DNA of 8,174 bases from an uncultured Paracoccaceae bacterium (GCA_937132145.1 CAKZNY010000083.1:1-8174), one strand, 5' to 3'. Positions 1 to 7,708 are shown, numbered from the stretch's first letter. The notes: a model not told the origin generated them from the sequence alone. Program-made: numbers and translations.

Positions 1-585
1 GATGCCTATAGCTGCTGAACCTATCTTGCGGTGTTCAATCCCTGCCTCGTGCAGCGCGCGGATATTATCGAGGTAACGGTCAAATGATGTGCGCCGGGAC
101 GCGCCCAGAATGCCCATTGCCAAATGTGGGTCAGTTGTCGTGGAAACGTGGATCGGCTGACCATCGCGCGTTGCTCCACCACCTAAGGCTGCGGCGTAAA
201 TCCGGTCTGTCGGGCTGTCGTGAATAACGCCGACAAGTGTTTTGCCACCCTCAACGTAGGCGATTGAAACGCCCCAGTGTCGCAAGCCTCGCAAATAATT
301 GGAGGTGCCGTCAATCGGGTCCACGACCCAATAGCCGGCGTCACCAGTTTTACCGCCGCTTTCTTCGCCGATAAATCCGTCATCCGGAAAAGCTTCTGAT
401 AGCGCACGCCGGATCGTGTCCTCGGCGATTTTATCGGCGACGGTTACAAAATCTTGCAAACTCTTGCTGGTAGTCCCAAGGTTTTCGGGGCCATGTTGTT
501 CGCGGTATCGCAGGGCTTCTTGCCCGACATTACGGGCCAAAGCACAGGCGAAATCCAGTCTTTTGGCGTTTTCGTAGCGTGTCAC
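1..585 (-). CDS. Inositol monophosphatase family phosphatase, partial (C-terminus off the window)
   Basis: The frame is open for 195 codons from a GTG at 585 to the left edge, so the 3' end is missing. It belongs to the Mg2+-dependent IMPase/SuhB/fructose-1,6-bisphosphatase-like superfamily, which removes phosphate from inositol or sugar phosphates in the cytoplasm. Visible motifs are VTVADKIAE (about residues 47-55), the metal-binding FIGEE (71-75, E74/E75), WVVDPIDGTSNY (86-97, with the metal ligands of DPIDGT) and KIGSAA (187-192). The last metal-binding aspartate, in the WD motif, would lie beyond the edge. The GTG start overlaps the LacI stop (GTGA) and has a good AAGGGGA ribosome site five bases upstream. 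As the last visible operon gene after a phosphodiesterase, it probably dephosphorylates the cleavage product. Family assignment is firm; the substrate (inositol phosphate, pentose phosphate or glycerol phosphate) is not determined. Confidence 0.93.
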   Translation of the reverse strand, partial: MTRYENAKRLDFACALARNVGQEALRYREQHGPENLGTTSKSLQDFVTVADKIAEDTIRRALSEAFPDDGFIGEESGGKTGDAGYWVVDPIDGTSNYLRGLRHWGVSIAYVEGGKTLVGVIHDSPTDRIYAAALGGGATRDGQPIHVSTTTDPHLAMGILGASRRTSFDRYLDNIRALHEAGIEHRKIGSAAIGI

Positions 586-1592
586 ACCGTTCCCCTTTGA
601 ATCAGCGTTACATCAATTATCTGATTTTTCGGAGCCGCATCCGGCGTATCGATCCGCGCCTTCAGCATTTCGACCGTGACTTTTGCAAACTCGTTGACGG
701 ATTGTTTGATGGTGGTCAGATCGGCAAAGACCCACGCGGCCTGTGGAATGTCGTCGTATCCAATCAGGCTCAACTCCTCGGGGACGCGCACGCCGTGTCG
801 GTTTCGAAGCGCGTCCAGTAGCCCGAGAGCCACGGTGTCTGACGCGCAAAACACGCCGAGGTTTCTGTTTCGCCTTAACGCTATATCGCCCGAAGCCTCA
901 AGGCCGCCTTCGTATTCACTGGCCGCAACTTCAAGGATACTTGTGGAAATCCCGTCTTCCGCAGCGCGTTCAATAAAAGCGTCAATGCGCGCGCGCCCCG
1001 AATAACCGGTTTTTTCGGGGCGCACGGCCAGAAGTTCACGCCGACCCGCCGCGATAAGCGCCTCGGCTGCCAAGCGACCGCCTTTGCGGTCATCGCCGTT
1101 GATGTAATCGACAAACGGTAGATCGTCGATCCGGTCAACTAGTGCGAGGGGGACATGCATGCGGGCGCACTCCTCGCAAATTTCGACAGGGGGGGCGTCG
1201 GACGTGATAACAACGCCAGACACTTGATAATTCAACAAAATTGACAAAAGTTGCTCTTCGTTCATTCCGTCGTCGATGCAAAACAGCATTGGCCGGAAGC
1301 CCTCGCTGACCAGACGTTTTGCCAATGCCGAAATTTGTTCGGAGCGGTAGGGGTTACTCATATCCGAGGCAATCATGCCGACCAGATCGGTGCGTTTCTT
1401 GTTCAATCCCCGCGCAACCAGATTAACACGGTAACCAAGTTCGGACGCGGCCTTTTCAACCTTTTCCCGTGTTTTTTTCGATACACTAGCACCGGGCGTA
1501 AAGGTTCGGGAAACCGCCGAACGGGAAACTCCGGCCAGATTCGCAACATCCAGCGAAGTTATAATCATCGGCGTGGGGCGGGACGTATTCAT
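582..1592 (-). CDS. LacI-family transcriptional regulator
   Basis: This 336-residue protein has the full LacI/GalR layout. An N-terminal helix-turn-helix (about 13-32, SLDVANLAGVSRSAVSR) is followed by the hinge region (about 55-63, ending ARGL). A periplasmic-binding-protein-like effector domain runs from about residue 68 to the end, with typical patches VGMIASDMSNPY, GVVITSD, INGDDRKGG, FCASDTVALG and LSLIGYDDI. Length is normal for the family. The ATG at 1592 overlaps the upstream phosphodiesterase stop by 4 bases (ATGA); a second Met at residue 9 is a possible alternative start just before the HTH. The gene sits between the phosphodiesterase and phosphatase genes in the operon, so it is probably a local, autoregulated repressor that is released by a substrate or breakdown product. 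Its likely operator is the palindrome at 7783-7796. The effector is unknown. Confidence 0.95.
   Translation of the reverse strand: MNTSRPTPMIITSLDVANLAGVSRSAVSRTFTPGASVSKKTREKVEKAASELGYRVNLVARGLNKKRTDLVGMIASDMSNPYRSEQISALAKRLVSEGFRPMLFCIDDGMNEEQLLSILLNYQVSGVVITSDAPPVEICEECARMHVPLALVDRIDDLPFVDYINGDDRKGGRLAAEALIAAGRRELLAVRPEKTGYSGRARIDAFIERAAEDGISTSILEVAASEYEGGLEASGDIALRRNRNLGVFCASDTVALGLLDALRNRHGVRVPEELSLIGYDDIPQAAWVFADLTTIKQSVNEFAKVTVEMLKARIDTPDAAPKNQIIDVTLIQRGTV
591..597 (-). promoter_or_regulatory. Ribosome binding site for the phosphatase gene
   Basis: AAGGGGA lies inside the last codons of the LacI gene, five bases before the GTG at 585. It supports the GTG as the true start and suggests translational coupling through the 4-base GTGA overlap. 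Confidence 0.6.
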
Positions 1593-3103
1593 AAAATGTC
1601 GGCTTTCAACATGGCCTTGAAATGCTCGCGCACCAGCGGGTAGGAAACAAGAATTTTCATTCGATCCGGAAAATCCAGATTAATCAGATCCGGTTTGTAT
1701 TTCAAATACCCCTCAAGAACTTCCCAGTCCGAGTGACGGGAATAGATCATCGAACGAACGCCCAGCGCCGCACATTGCGAAATTTCCGTTAAATCGTCCT
1801 GCTCCACATCAAACTCGATAATCTGCGCGCCGTAATCGGCAACCGCTTCAGCGACGGAAGAATACATCCAGCGTGGAGCCATCAGCATAATATCAGCCGA
1901 TTTTTTGCGCAGCTCCCGCAGAACCGAAGTATCGGCTCCCCAGAAAAAACAGTTTTTCAACATGTCCGCAGACGTCACAATGCGCAGCAAATCTTCGGTG
2001 TTTGCGTGCTTTATTTCGACATAAATACCGGATTTATTACGCGCAAGGGTAAGGAATTCGGCCAGCGTCGGTATTTTATATCCCGCCGTACCTTCGCGAA
2101 ACCACCCACCGGCGTCCAGCGAACGAAGAGTGGCCAAGGTCTGGTCTATTACCAATCCATTGCCGTCAGTTGTGCGATCCAAATCCGCGTCGTGGATCAC
2201 AACCAAGGCCCCGTCCGATGTCGTGCGAACGTCCAGCTCGATGTACTGGAAATACTGGTCCATACAAATTCGGGCCGCTTCAAGCGTGTTTTCTGGCGCA
2301 AGGATATTTGCCCCCCGATGACAAACAATGTCGATCGGACTTTCAGCATCCGGCTTGTAAGGCTTCAAAAGCTCCGGTCGGTTCGAGCAGATACCCATAA
2401 CCGGTTTATCCAGAATATCTGCAACAATGGAAACACGGTCCTCGTCCCACAGCACAATTTGGTAGTCTTTCAGGCGGTGCATAAGTTCGTCGCTCAGCAA
2501 CGCGGCGGGGTTCGCAGAAGCATCGCGCCAACATATGTGCAGGATGTCGACAGACACGCCGTTCAGGTGATCGAGCGGGTCGACATTGACCGGAACAAGT
2601 ACAGAAAGCGGATATTCACAGGGTAGCGCGCGCAACTCGGCGATCCACTCCACAACAAAAGAGCCAAGACATGCGAACCGGAATCCGGCGTCTCGCAACA
2701 CCTTCAACGCGGCAAGGCCAGCCCCTTGCCCCTTGATCTCGATATACAGGCCACATCCGGTTTCTTGCGCCAAGGCGATGATTTCTTCGAGGCGCGGGAC
2801 GTGTTGGCCCTCGGGAAGTTGCACCGCAGAAATCTGCGACCATGATGATTCAGAAATAGATATTTTCTGACCCGATACACGAAACAGGTCGTCGTCATGG
2901 GAAACAACGCAGACTCCGTCGGCGGTCAGGTGCAGATCCAGCTCCCACATTTCGGCACATAGGTCGGCGGCAATTTGAAAAGATTTCAGGGTGTTTTCCG
3001 GCGCATAGGCGGATGCCCCGCGATGCGCAATCGAAAGTGGGTGGCCGGTCAGCAATGTGACCGGCCACCCGAAGCGTTCCAACCAATTTTTAGTCAGAGT
3101 CAA
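1589..3103 (-). CDS. Tandem double-domain glycerophosphodiester phosphodiesterase
   Basis: GDPD enzymes (UgpQ/GlpQ family, TIM barrel) hydrolyse glycerophosphodiesters to glycerol-3-phosphate and an alcohol. This 504-residue protein is about twice the usual cytoplasmic length and holds two copies. Copy 1 (about 22-245) has HRGASAYAPENT (H27, R28, E36), ELD (E54, D56), SHDD (H69) and YIEIKG (E122, K124). Copy 2 (about 255-490) has HRGANILAPENT (H262, R263, E271), ELD (E289, D291), IHDADLDRTTDG (H304) and YVEIKH (E363, K365). Both copies therefore keep the catalytic His pair and the metal-binding acidic residues. There is no signal peptide, so it should act in the cytoplasm on imported substrate. 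The start is TTG at 3103, overlapping the ATPase stop (TTGA); no ATG occurs before the first active site, so this or another non-ATG start (such as TTG at codon 17) must be used. The 3' end overlaps the regulator by 4 bases. Confidence 0.93.
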   Translation of the reverse strand: MTLTKNWLERFGWPVTLLTGHPLSIAHRGASAYAPENTLKSFQIAADLCAEMWELDLHLTADGVCVVSHDDDLFRVSGQKISISESSWSQISAVQLPEGQHVPRLEEIIALAQETGCGLYIEIKGQGAGLAALKVLRDAGFRFACLGSFVVEWIAELRALPCEYPLSVLVPVNVDPLDHLNGVSVDILHICWRDASANPAALLSDELMHRLKDYQIVLWDEDRVSIVADILDKPVMGICSNRPELLKPYKPDAESPIDIVCHRGANILAPENTLEAARICMDQYFQYIELDVRTTSDGALVVIHDADLDRTTDGNGLVIDQTLATLRSLDAGGWFREGTAGYKIPTLAEFLTLARNKSGIYVEIKHANTEDLLRIVTSADMLKNCFFWGADTSVLRELRKKSADIMLMAPRWMYSSVAEAVADYGAQIIEFDVEQDDLTEISQCAALGVRSMIYSRHSDWEVLEGYLKYKPDLINLDFPDRMKILVSYPLVREHFKAMLKADIL

Positions 3104-4158
3104 ATTCGCCGCCCATCTTGATCGAACACAAGCATATGTTCAGTGTTTACACCCCACTCCACCTCGTCACCGATGTTCACAGGCGAGTGCGCGCCTTGGA
3201 TCGAGCGCAGGATATTTCCATCCGGCAGGGTCACATCGTAAAGCGTCTCGCGGCCCTGCGCCTCGATAAAAGAAACCACGCCCTTGATCTTTGTTGCCCC
3301 GTCCGGCTGGAAGTATTCAGGCCGGATACCAACGCGCACTTCACGCCCCGCGTGGGAAGTGGCTATCGCCGCGGTTACCGGCATTTTAGTGCCCGTGCTG
3401 GGTTCAACGAAATTACCATCCTGAATTTGCCCGCTCAAAAAAGCGATTGGCGGGCTGCCCAGAAAACCGGCGACATAATCCGACACCGGATTGGTATACA
3501 TTTCCCGAGGGGGGCAAATCTGCACGATTTTACCGGCGTCCATGATGGCAATGCGGTCACACATGCTCATCGCTTCGACCTGATCGTGGGTTACAAGAAT
3601 GGCCGTAATTCCGGTTTCCTGCTGGATACGCCGAATTTCGGACCGCATTTCGAGGCGCAATGTTGCATCGAGGTTGGCCAGTGGTTCGTCGAGCAGCAGC
3701 ACGTCGGGCCGACGGATCAAGGCTCTTGCCAGTGCCACACGCTGTTGCTGACCGCCTGACAGCTCGCCGGGGCGACGTTTGAGAAACGGCTCGATATGCA
3801 TCATCTCGGCGATTTCATCAACTTTACGGCGGATCTCGGCCTTGCTTTCTTTACGGATTTTCAGCGGAAAACCAATGTTGTCTTCCACCGTCATATGCGG
3901 ATACAGCGCGAAAGACTGGAAGACCACGCCGACATTGCGTTCTTGCGAAGTGATGTTGGTCACATCGCGATCACCAAACATTATGCGCCCGCTGTTAACC
4001 TTGTGGATGCCGCAAATGGCAAACAGAGTGGTGGACTTACCGCAACCCGAACCGCCAAGCAGCGCAAGCATTTCACCGTCGCGAACTTCGAGATCCATCT
4101 CGTCGATGACCGTTAAATTTCCGAACTTTTTTGTAAACTTTTCCAGCAGTATACGCAT
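3100..4158 (-). CDS. Sugar-type (CUT1, MalK/UgpC-like) ABC transporter ATP-binding protein
   Basis: This 352-residue protein is the ATPase that should power the importer made of the neighbouring permeases, at the inner face of the cytoplasmic membrane. Walker A is GGSGCGKST (35-43), the Q-loop is at Q81 (VVFQSFALYPHMTV), the signature is LSGGQQQR (133-140), Walker B is VLLLDEP (153-159), the D-loop is LANLDA, and the H-loop is H191 in LVTHDQVEAM. The remaining part (about 240-352, including VRVGIRPEYF) is the OB-fold/TOBE extension typical of MalK, UgpC and MsmX proteins. Length is normal for that group. The ATG at 4158 shares one base with the stop of the second permease (TGATG). All nucleotide-binding residues are intact, so it should be active if the permease pair is made. 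A MalK-type subunit may also serve other CUT1 permeases in the cell. Confidence 0.96.
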   Translation of the reverse strand: MRILLEKFTKKFGNLTVIDEMDLEVRDGEMLALLGGSGCGKSTTLFAICGIHKVNSGRIMFGDRDVTNITSQERNVGVVFQSFALYPHMTVEDNIGFPLKIRKESKAEIRRKVDEIAEMMHIEPFLKRRPGELSGGQQQRVALARALIRRPDVLLLDEPLANLDATLRLEMRSEIRRIQQETGITAILVTHDQVEAMSMCDRIAIMDAGKIVQICPPREMYTNPVSDYVAGFLGSPPIAFLSGQIQDGNFVEPSTGTKMPVTAAIATSHAGREVRVGIRPEYFQPDGATKIKGVVSFIEAQGRETLYDVTLPDGNILRSIQGAHSPVNIGDEVEWGVNTEHMLVFDQDGRRI

Positions 4159-4981
4159 CAGCCCTTATTACCTCCGCTGTAGATATTCATAAGTTTATTT
4201 TGAAAAAAGACGAACAGGATTATCACCGGAACCACGTAAAATACGCCGACCGATTTAAATAGAGCCATGTCGAAGTTGTTGTCGTCGGCAATCAGCGCCG
4301 CCAGATACACAGACAACACCTGCACCTTGTTGTCGGGTGCCAGCACCAGTGGCAAAATGAATTCCGACCAGCCTGCGAGGAACGAGAAGATGCCAAGCGC
4401 CATGATCGCCGGCTTCACATTCGGCAATACCAGCTGAATCCAGACCTGAAAGCGCGATGCCCCGTCTTGAATTCCGGCCATCTCTATTTCCCATGGAACC
4501 GTGTCGTAGAAACCCTTCATGATCCAGATACCAAAGGGCAGCTCCAGCGAAATTTTCACCAGAATAACACCGACAGCGTGTTATACAGCCCCAGCATTTG
4601 CAGGATCAGAAAGATTGCGATCAGCAGGGTAACGGTCGGAAACGCGTGCAGCACCATGATGCCGCCAAGAAAGAATGATCGTGCCGGCAGTTGCAAACGG
4701 GATAGGGAGTACCCCGCGGCTGAAGAAACCACCAGCACGACCAATGTAGTTACCGATGCAAAAACGAAGGTATTCCACGTCGCCAACCATATTGACGGAC
4801 GGCCGGGAATTATCTCGGTCAGGAAGCGCCAATGCTCTAATGTGAACTCGTTCGGGATCATCGTCCCCGGAGGCGTGTTGGTGACGGTATCCACAAACAG
4901 GTAGATATACATCAAAATAAGCGGTGCCGTCAGCACGCTTAAAAACAGAACCATCGGCCATTTTCGGAAGTTGCCACCCAT
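4158..4981 (-). pseudogene. MalG-type (CUT1) ABC permease, split by a single-base frameshift
   Basis: Two adjacent frames together make one inner-membrane permease of the MalG/UgpE type. The first (4981-4556, 141 codons) carries TM1 (about residues 8-33), a short periplasmic stretch, TM2 and TM3, ending after LQMLGLYNTLSVLFW. The second (4559-4158, from GTG, 133 codons) carries the ATPase-contacting EAA loop (EMAGIQDGASRFQVWIQLVLP) and the last transmembrane segments. Adding one base near 4570-4573 joins them as GLYNTLSGVILVKISLELP, which reads as a normal family sequence and gives about 274 residues, the usual length. The first half has an AGGA ribosome site overlapping the previous stop. 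The second half has no convincing ribosome site, though its GTG overlaps the first stop as GTGA. The cause is either a real deletion or a sequencing/assembly error. If real, import would need the two halves to assemble or another permease to substitute. Confidence 0.88.
4570..4573 (-). other. Frameshift point in the MalG-type permease
   Basis: On the coding strand the stretch reads CTG TCG GTG TTA TTC TGG TGA. Restoring one base, for example a third G in the GG pair (TCG GGT GTT ATT CTG GTG AAA), gives the expected SGVILVK and continues into the second half. No slippery heptamer of the X XXY YYZ kind is present, so programmed frameshifting is not supported. Confidence 0.8.
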
Positions 4982-4991
4982 TGATACGGTC

Positions 4992-6299
4992 CTATTCTAT
5001 TTTCGGTTTAGAGGTCATATTTGCGAAGTTGAACACCTTCAGATAAATCAGCGAGAGCGTAATACCGATCACCACCAGCACCAGCGAAAGCGCGGCCCCG
5101 TACCCGTATTGCAGCGCGCCGCCATAGTTGCTTAGCGCTTTCAAATACGTCGCCAGCGCCCAAACCTCGGTCGCACCACCTGGCCCACCATTGGTCGCCA
5201 GCAAAATATATTCAAACGAAGTCAGCAGCGACAGGGTTTGATAGCTGGTTATAAACAGGATCGGCCAGCGCAGTTGCGGCAGAATAATATGCCAGATCTG
5301 TTGCATTCTGCTCGCCCCGTCCACTTCGCTTGCATGGAACAACGAGTCCGGAATGGCCTTGATCGCCGAGGAAAAAATCAGCATCCCCATCGAGGCCCCG
5401 ACAATACCGTTAATCAGAATAATGAACGTCCAGGCATTCGCCGGAGTGTCGAGCAGCCAGTTACGCGGCGCAAACCCCAGCGGCTCCAGAATGACCGCCA
5501 GAAAACCGGAATCCCAAGCCAGCCACTTCCACATCAGCACATAAAGCACCGGCGGGGTAATTCTGGGCAAAAGCCAGATCGAGCGAAAGAAACCAGCGGT
5601 TCCAGTCCCCATATAATGCGTTGAAATAGACAGCACGAGCGCAAACCCGACGTTAAACAGGATCAACGTTGTAAACACATAGAACAGCGTGTTTATCATT
5701 GTCTTTTTGGTGTCAGGCAATGAAATCATCGTCTTGAAGTTCTGGGTCGTGAAATACCAGCCGGTATAGGCGACCTTCTGAACCGCCTCGATTTGAATTT
5801 CGGTAAGCGAGATGCCAAAATCGGATATCGCGAATAGAAGTTCTTCTTCGGTCTCGAAGCGGACATTAACGACCGAACGCTCGAAATTCGCCGAGATTAG
5901 CTTAATGGCGCGTGTACTGGACGGGCGTGCGTTCAAAGCTTTTATCGCACGCTCGACGTCGCGACGGTTGTCGAAAACTTCGCCTAAAAATCTGGTTTTC
6001 AATTCTTTGATGGCAGCGGCGTCGCCACCGGATTCAAGTGCTGCCGCCAAGCCCGCTTCGTCAATCGTGTAAACCTTTTGCAACAACCGTTCGGCCAGAA
6101 CATCTTCGCCATATTCGCCGGTCATTGAAAGCATAGAGGATTCTGTAATCATGTACGCACCACCCTTGATACCGGTGGCCGTACTCATATTTGTAAAAGC
6201 GAATATTCCGGTCAGAACCACCGGCATAAGAAAAAATAGAAAAACAAAAATACCTGCGGGAATCAATAAAAAAAGCCCCAAATGTCTCGAGTTACCCAT
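4992..6299 (-). CDS. MalF-type (CUT1) ABC permease with large extracytoplasmic insert
   Basis: This 435-residue inner-membrane permease has TM1 at about 8-35 and five further segments from about 202 to 424. The EAA-type loop that contacts the ATPase is HASEVDGASRMQQIWHIILPQL (322-343), and the family motif NGGPGGATEV lies at about 370-379. Typical CUT1 permeases have about 290-320 residues. The excess is a hydrophilic domain of about 160 residues (36-197) between TM1 and TM2, rich in charged helices and by topology periplasmic. In E. coli MalF the extra domain lies between TM3 and TM4, so this placement differs. I prefer the ATG at 6299 because GGAGG lies five bases upstream. An in-frame GTG at 6323 would add eight residues but sits inside the arm of the hairpin before the gene. 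It is followed 10 bases later by the second permease. Confidence 0.94.
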   Translation of the reverse strand: MGNSRHLGLFLLIPAGIFVFLFFLMPVVLTGIFAFTNMSTATGIKGGAYMITESSMLSMTGEYGEDVLAERLLQKVYTIDEAGLAAALESGGDAAAIKELKTRFLGEVFDNRRDVERAIKALNARPSSTRAIKLISANFERSVVNVRFETEEELLFAISDFGISLTEIQIEAVQKVAYTGWYFTTQNFKTMISLPDTKKTMINTLFYVFTTLILFNVGFALVLSISTHYMGTGTAGFFRSIWLLPRITPPVLYVLMWKWLAWDSGFLAVILEPLGFAPRNWLLDTPANAWTFIILINGIVGASMGMLIFSSAIKAIPDSLFHASEVDGASRMQQIWHIILPQLRWPILFITSYQTLSLLTSFEYILLATNGGPGGATEVWALATYLKALSNYGGALQYGYGAALSLVLVVIGITLSLIYLKVFNFANMTSKPKIE

Positions 6300-6318
6300 G
6301 ACGCCCTCCCGTTTGGTT

Positions 6319-6346
6319 TCCACTGGCGCAATTAGGCGCCAGTGGA
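6319..6346 (-). promoter_or_regulatory. Strong intergenic hairpin between binding-protein and permease genes
   Basis: A perfect 11-bp inverted repeat (TCCACTGGCGC / GCGCCAGTGGA) with a 6-base loop CTAATT starts eight bases after the binding-protein stop codon. No U-run follows, so it is not a classic intrinsic terminator. Hairpins in this position in malE/malF-type operons typically protect the 3' end of the upstream message after processing, so more binding protein than permease is made. That role is inferred here. Confidence 0.8.
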
Positions 6347-6354
6347 TTTTGCTA

Positions 6355-7701
6355 TTAGCGGATGACTATTTTGTCGCCCAAGGCAGCTTTAAGCTCGGTC
6401 TCCATGTCGGCGATTGCTTCGTCGACAGTTTTCTGACCGGTCCATGCCGCTTGCAATCCACCAAACATTACTTCGAAATATTGACCGAAGTTAACATTGT
6501 TAGGCGCGGCAGTCGCGTACGGCAACAGTACCGCAGTTGCTTCACGTGCCCAACGATCATCAGCGTAAAGCGGGATAGTCGTTTCCTCTTGCGAAATCGC
6601 CAAATGTGCGGATTTGATCGCATGAAGCGCGTTGATCCTAGGCTCGGAAGCGATCGCAATCAACTCGGCTGAAATCGACACGGCATCCTCGTCGTCCTGT
6701 GCTGTCACAAGATAAACAAGCGGGTGGGTAAGCGTATTAGCCTGACCGTTATCGCCACCGCCCGGTATCAGCGAGAACGTAACTTCTTCGAAGAAGTCCA
6801 GGCCGTATTTGCCTGTCCACTCGCTATATTGCCATGTTCCGCCATGCCACATACCGACTTTACCGGATGTGAGCGCACCATGCCATTGATCCCAAGGCGT
6901 CCCGATGTGGTTTTTACCGGTTACACCCAGCTCCACCGCATCAACGAAGAACTGGAAGAATTCAGCCATAGAAGTCTTGTCAAACAAAAGACGACCTTCA
7001 CCGTCATCCATTTTACCGCCGAAGCTGGTGTAGAACTGCCAGTAATCACCACCTTTGGATGGGCGCGGCCAGAAACCTTTGCCCTCGTCAACCAAACCGG
7101 CGTCGATCATTTTTCTGGCATCAATCAGAACATTGGCCAACGTATATTCACCGGCTCTGACGGCTTCAGCCATCCCGTCCAGATCAGCGTCGGAATACCC
7201 GATAGCTTTCATGTGATCTTTCCAGAAGAAGAACGGACGGGATTCAGCGTCCTGAGGGATACCCCAGACCTGATCCTGAAATGACGCGATCTCCATCAGG
7301 TTGTCATAGATGGCACTGATCGGCCAAGCGTCAATATCAATGTAGTCTTCGATCGGCACAATCAAACCCGACTGTGACCAAGGTGCAATGTCCTCGTGGC
7401 CAGAGACCACAATATTCGGAGCCGAACCGGCTTCGGCCGCCAAGGTCACGGCTTGTTTGAATTCCGACCACTGTGTGAACGTCTTGCCGTCAATGATGAT
7501 AGTCAACTCCTCACCGCGAATGGCGTACTCCTGCTCCAGCAAGTCAGCAGCAATTTTGATGGCATCAATTCGATAATTTTCGAGTGATCCGGCGTTCGCC
7601 CAGACCGAAATCGTATATTCCGCGGCGAAAGCTGCACCCGAACCAAAAGTCAGCATCGTCGATGTTATCAACGTAGCCAACAGGTTTTTATTACGTTTCA
7701 T
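6355..7701 (-). CDS. Extracellular solute-binding protein of a CUT1-type ABC importer
   Basis: This protein of 448 residues is the periplasmic receptor that would deliver substrate to the two permeases. Residues 1-26 form a Sec signal peptide (KRNK charged start, hydrophobic LLATLITSTMLTF, cleavage predicted at AFA|AE). The mature part has family-1 solute-binding features: YTISVWAN at the start, NIVVSGHEDIAPWSQSGLIVPIEDYI, FQDQVWGIPQDAESRPFFFWKD, ALTSGKVGMWHGGTW (the ligand-cleft strand/helix) and a C-terminal helix with QKTVDEAIADMETEL. Several tryptophans and aromatics fit a polyol or sugar ligand. The ATG at 7701 is chosen because GGGAGAAG lies seven bases upstream and the signal peptide begins there; the frame extends upstream to a TTG at 7797, but that stretch runs through the promoter. 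First gene of the operon. Ligand unknown; a phosphorylated or phosphodiester compound is suggested only by the downstream enzymes. Confidence 0.95.
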   Translation of the reverse strand: MKRNKNLLATLITSTMLTFGSGAAFAAEYTISVWANAGSLENYRIDAIKIAADLLEQEYAIRGEELTIIIDGKTFTQWSEFKQAVTLAAEAGSAPNIVVSGHEDIAPWSQSGLIVPIEDYIDIDAWPISAIYDNLMEIASFQDQVWGIPQDAESRPFFFWKDHMKAIGYSDADLDGMAEAVRAGEYTLANVLIDARKMIDAGLVDEGKGFWPRPSKGGDYWQFYTSFGGKMDDGEGRLLFDKTSMAEFFQFFVDAVELGVTGKNHIGTPWDQWHGALTSGKVGMWHGGTWQYSEWTGKYGLDFFEEVTFSLIPGGGDNGQANTLTHPLVYLVTAQDDEDAVSISAELIAIASEPRINALHAIKSAHLAISQEETTIPLYADDRWAREATAVLLPYATAAPNNVNFGQYFEVMFGGLQAAWTGQKTVDEAIADMETELKAALGDKIVIR

Positions 7702-7708
7702 TTTTTTA

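Noticed and set aside
2006..2626. 206-codon plus-strand frame opposite the phosphodiesterase gene
   Set aside because: It is the antisense shadow of a clearly real gene; the peptide has no family features.
3118..3759. 213-codon plus-strand frame opposite the ATPase gene
   Set aside because: Antisense shadow of the well-supported ATPase; no independent start signal or recognisable domain.
4556..4580. Programmed ribosomal frameshift in the second permease
   Set aside because: A -1 shift would rejoin the frames, but there is no slippery heptamer and no clear downstream structure; a plain indel or sequencing error is simpler.
6319..6346. Intrinsic terminator after the binding-protein gene
   Set aside because: The stem is strong but is followed by AAACCAAACGG on the transcript rather than a U-run.
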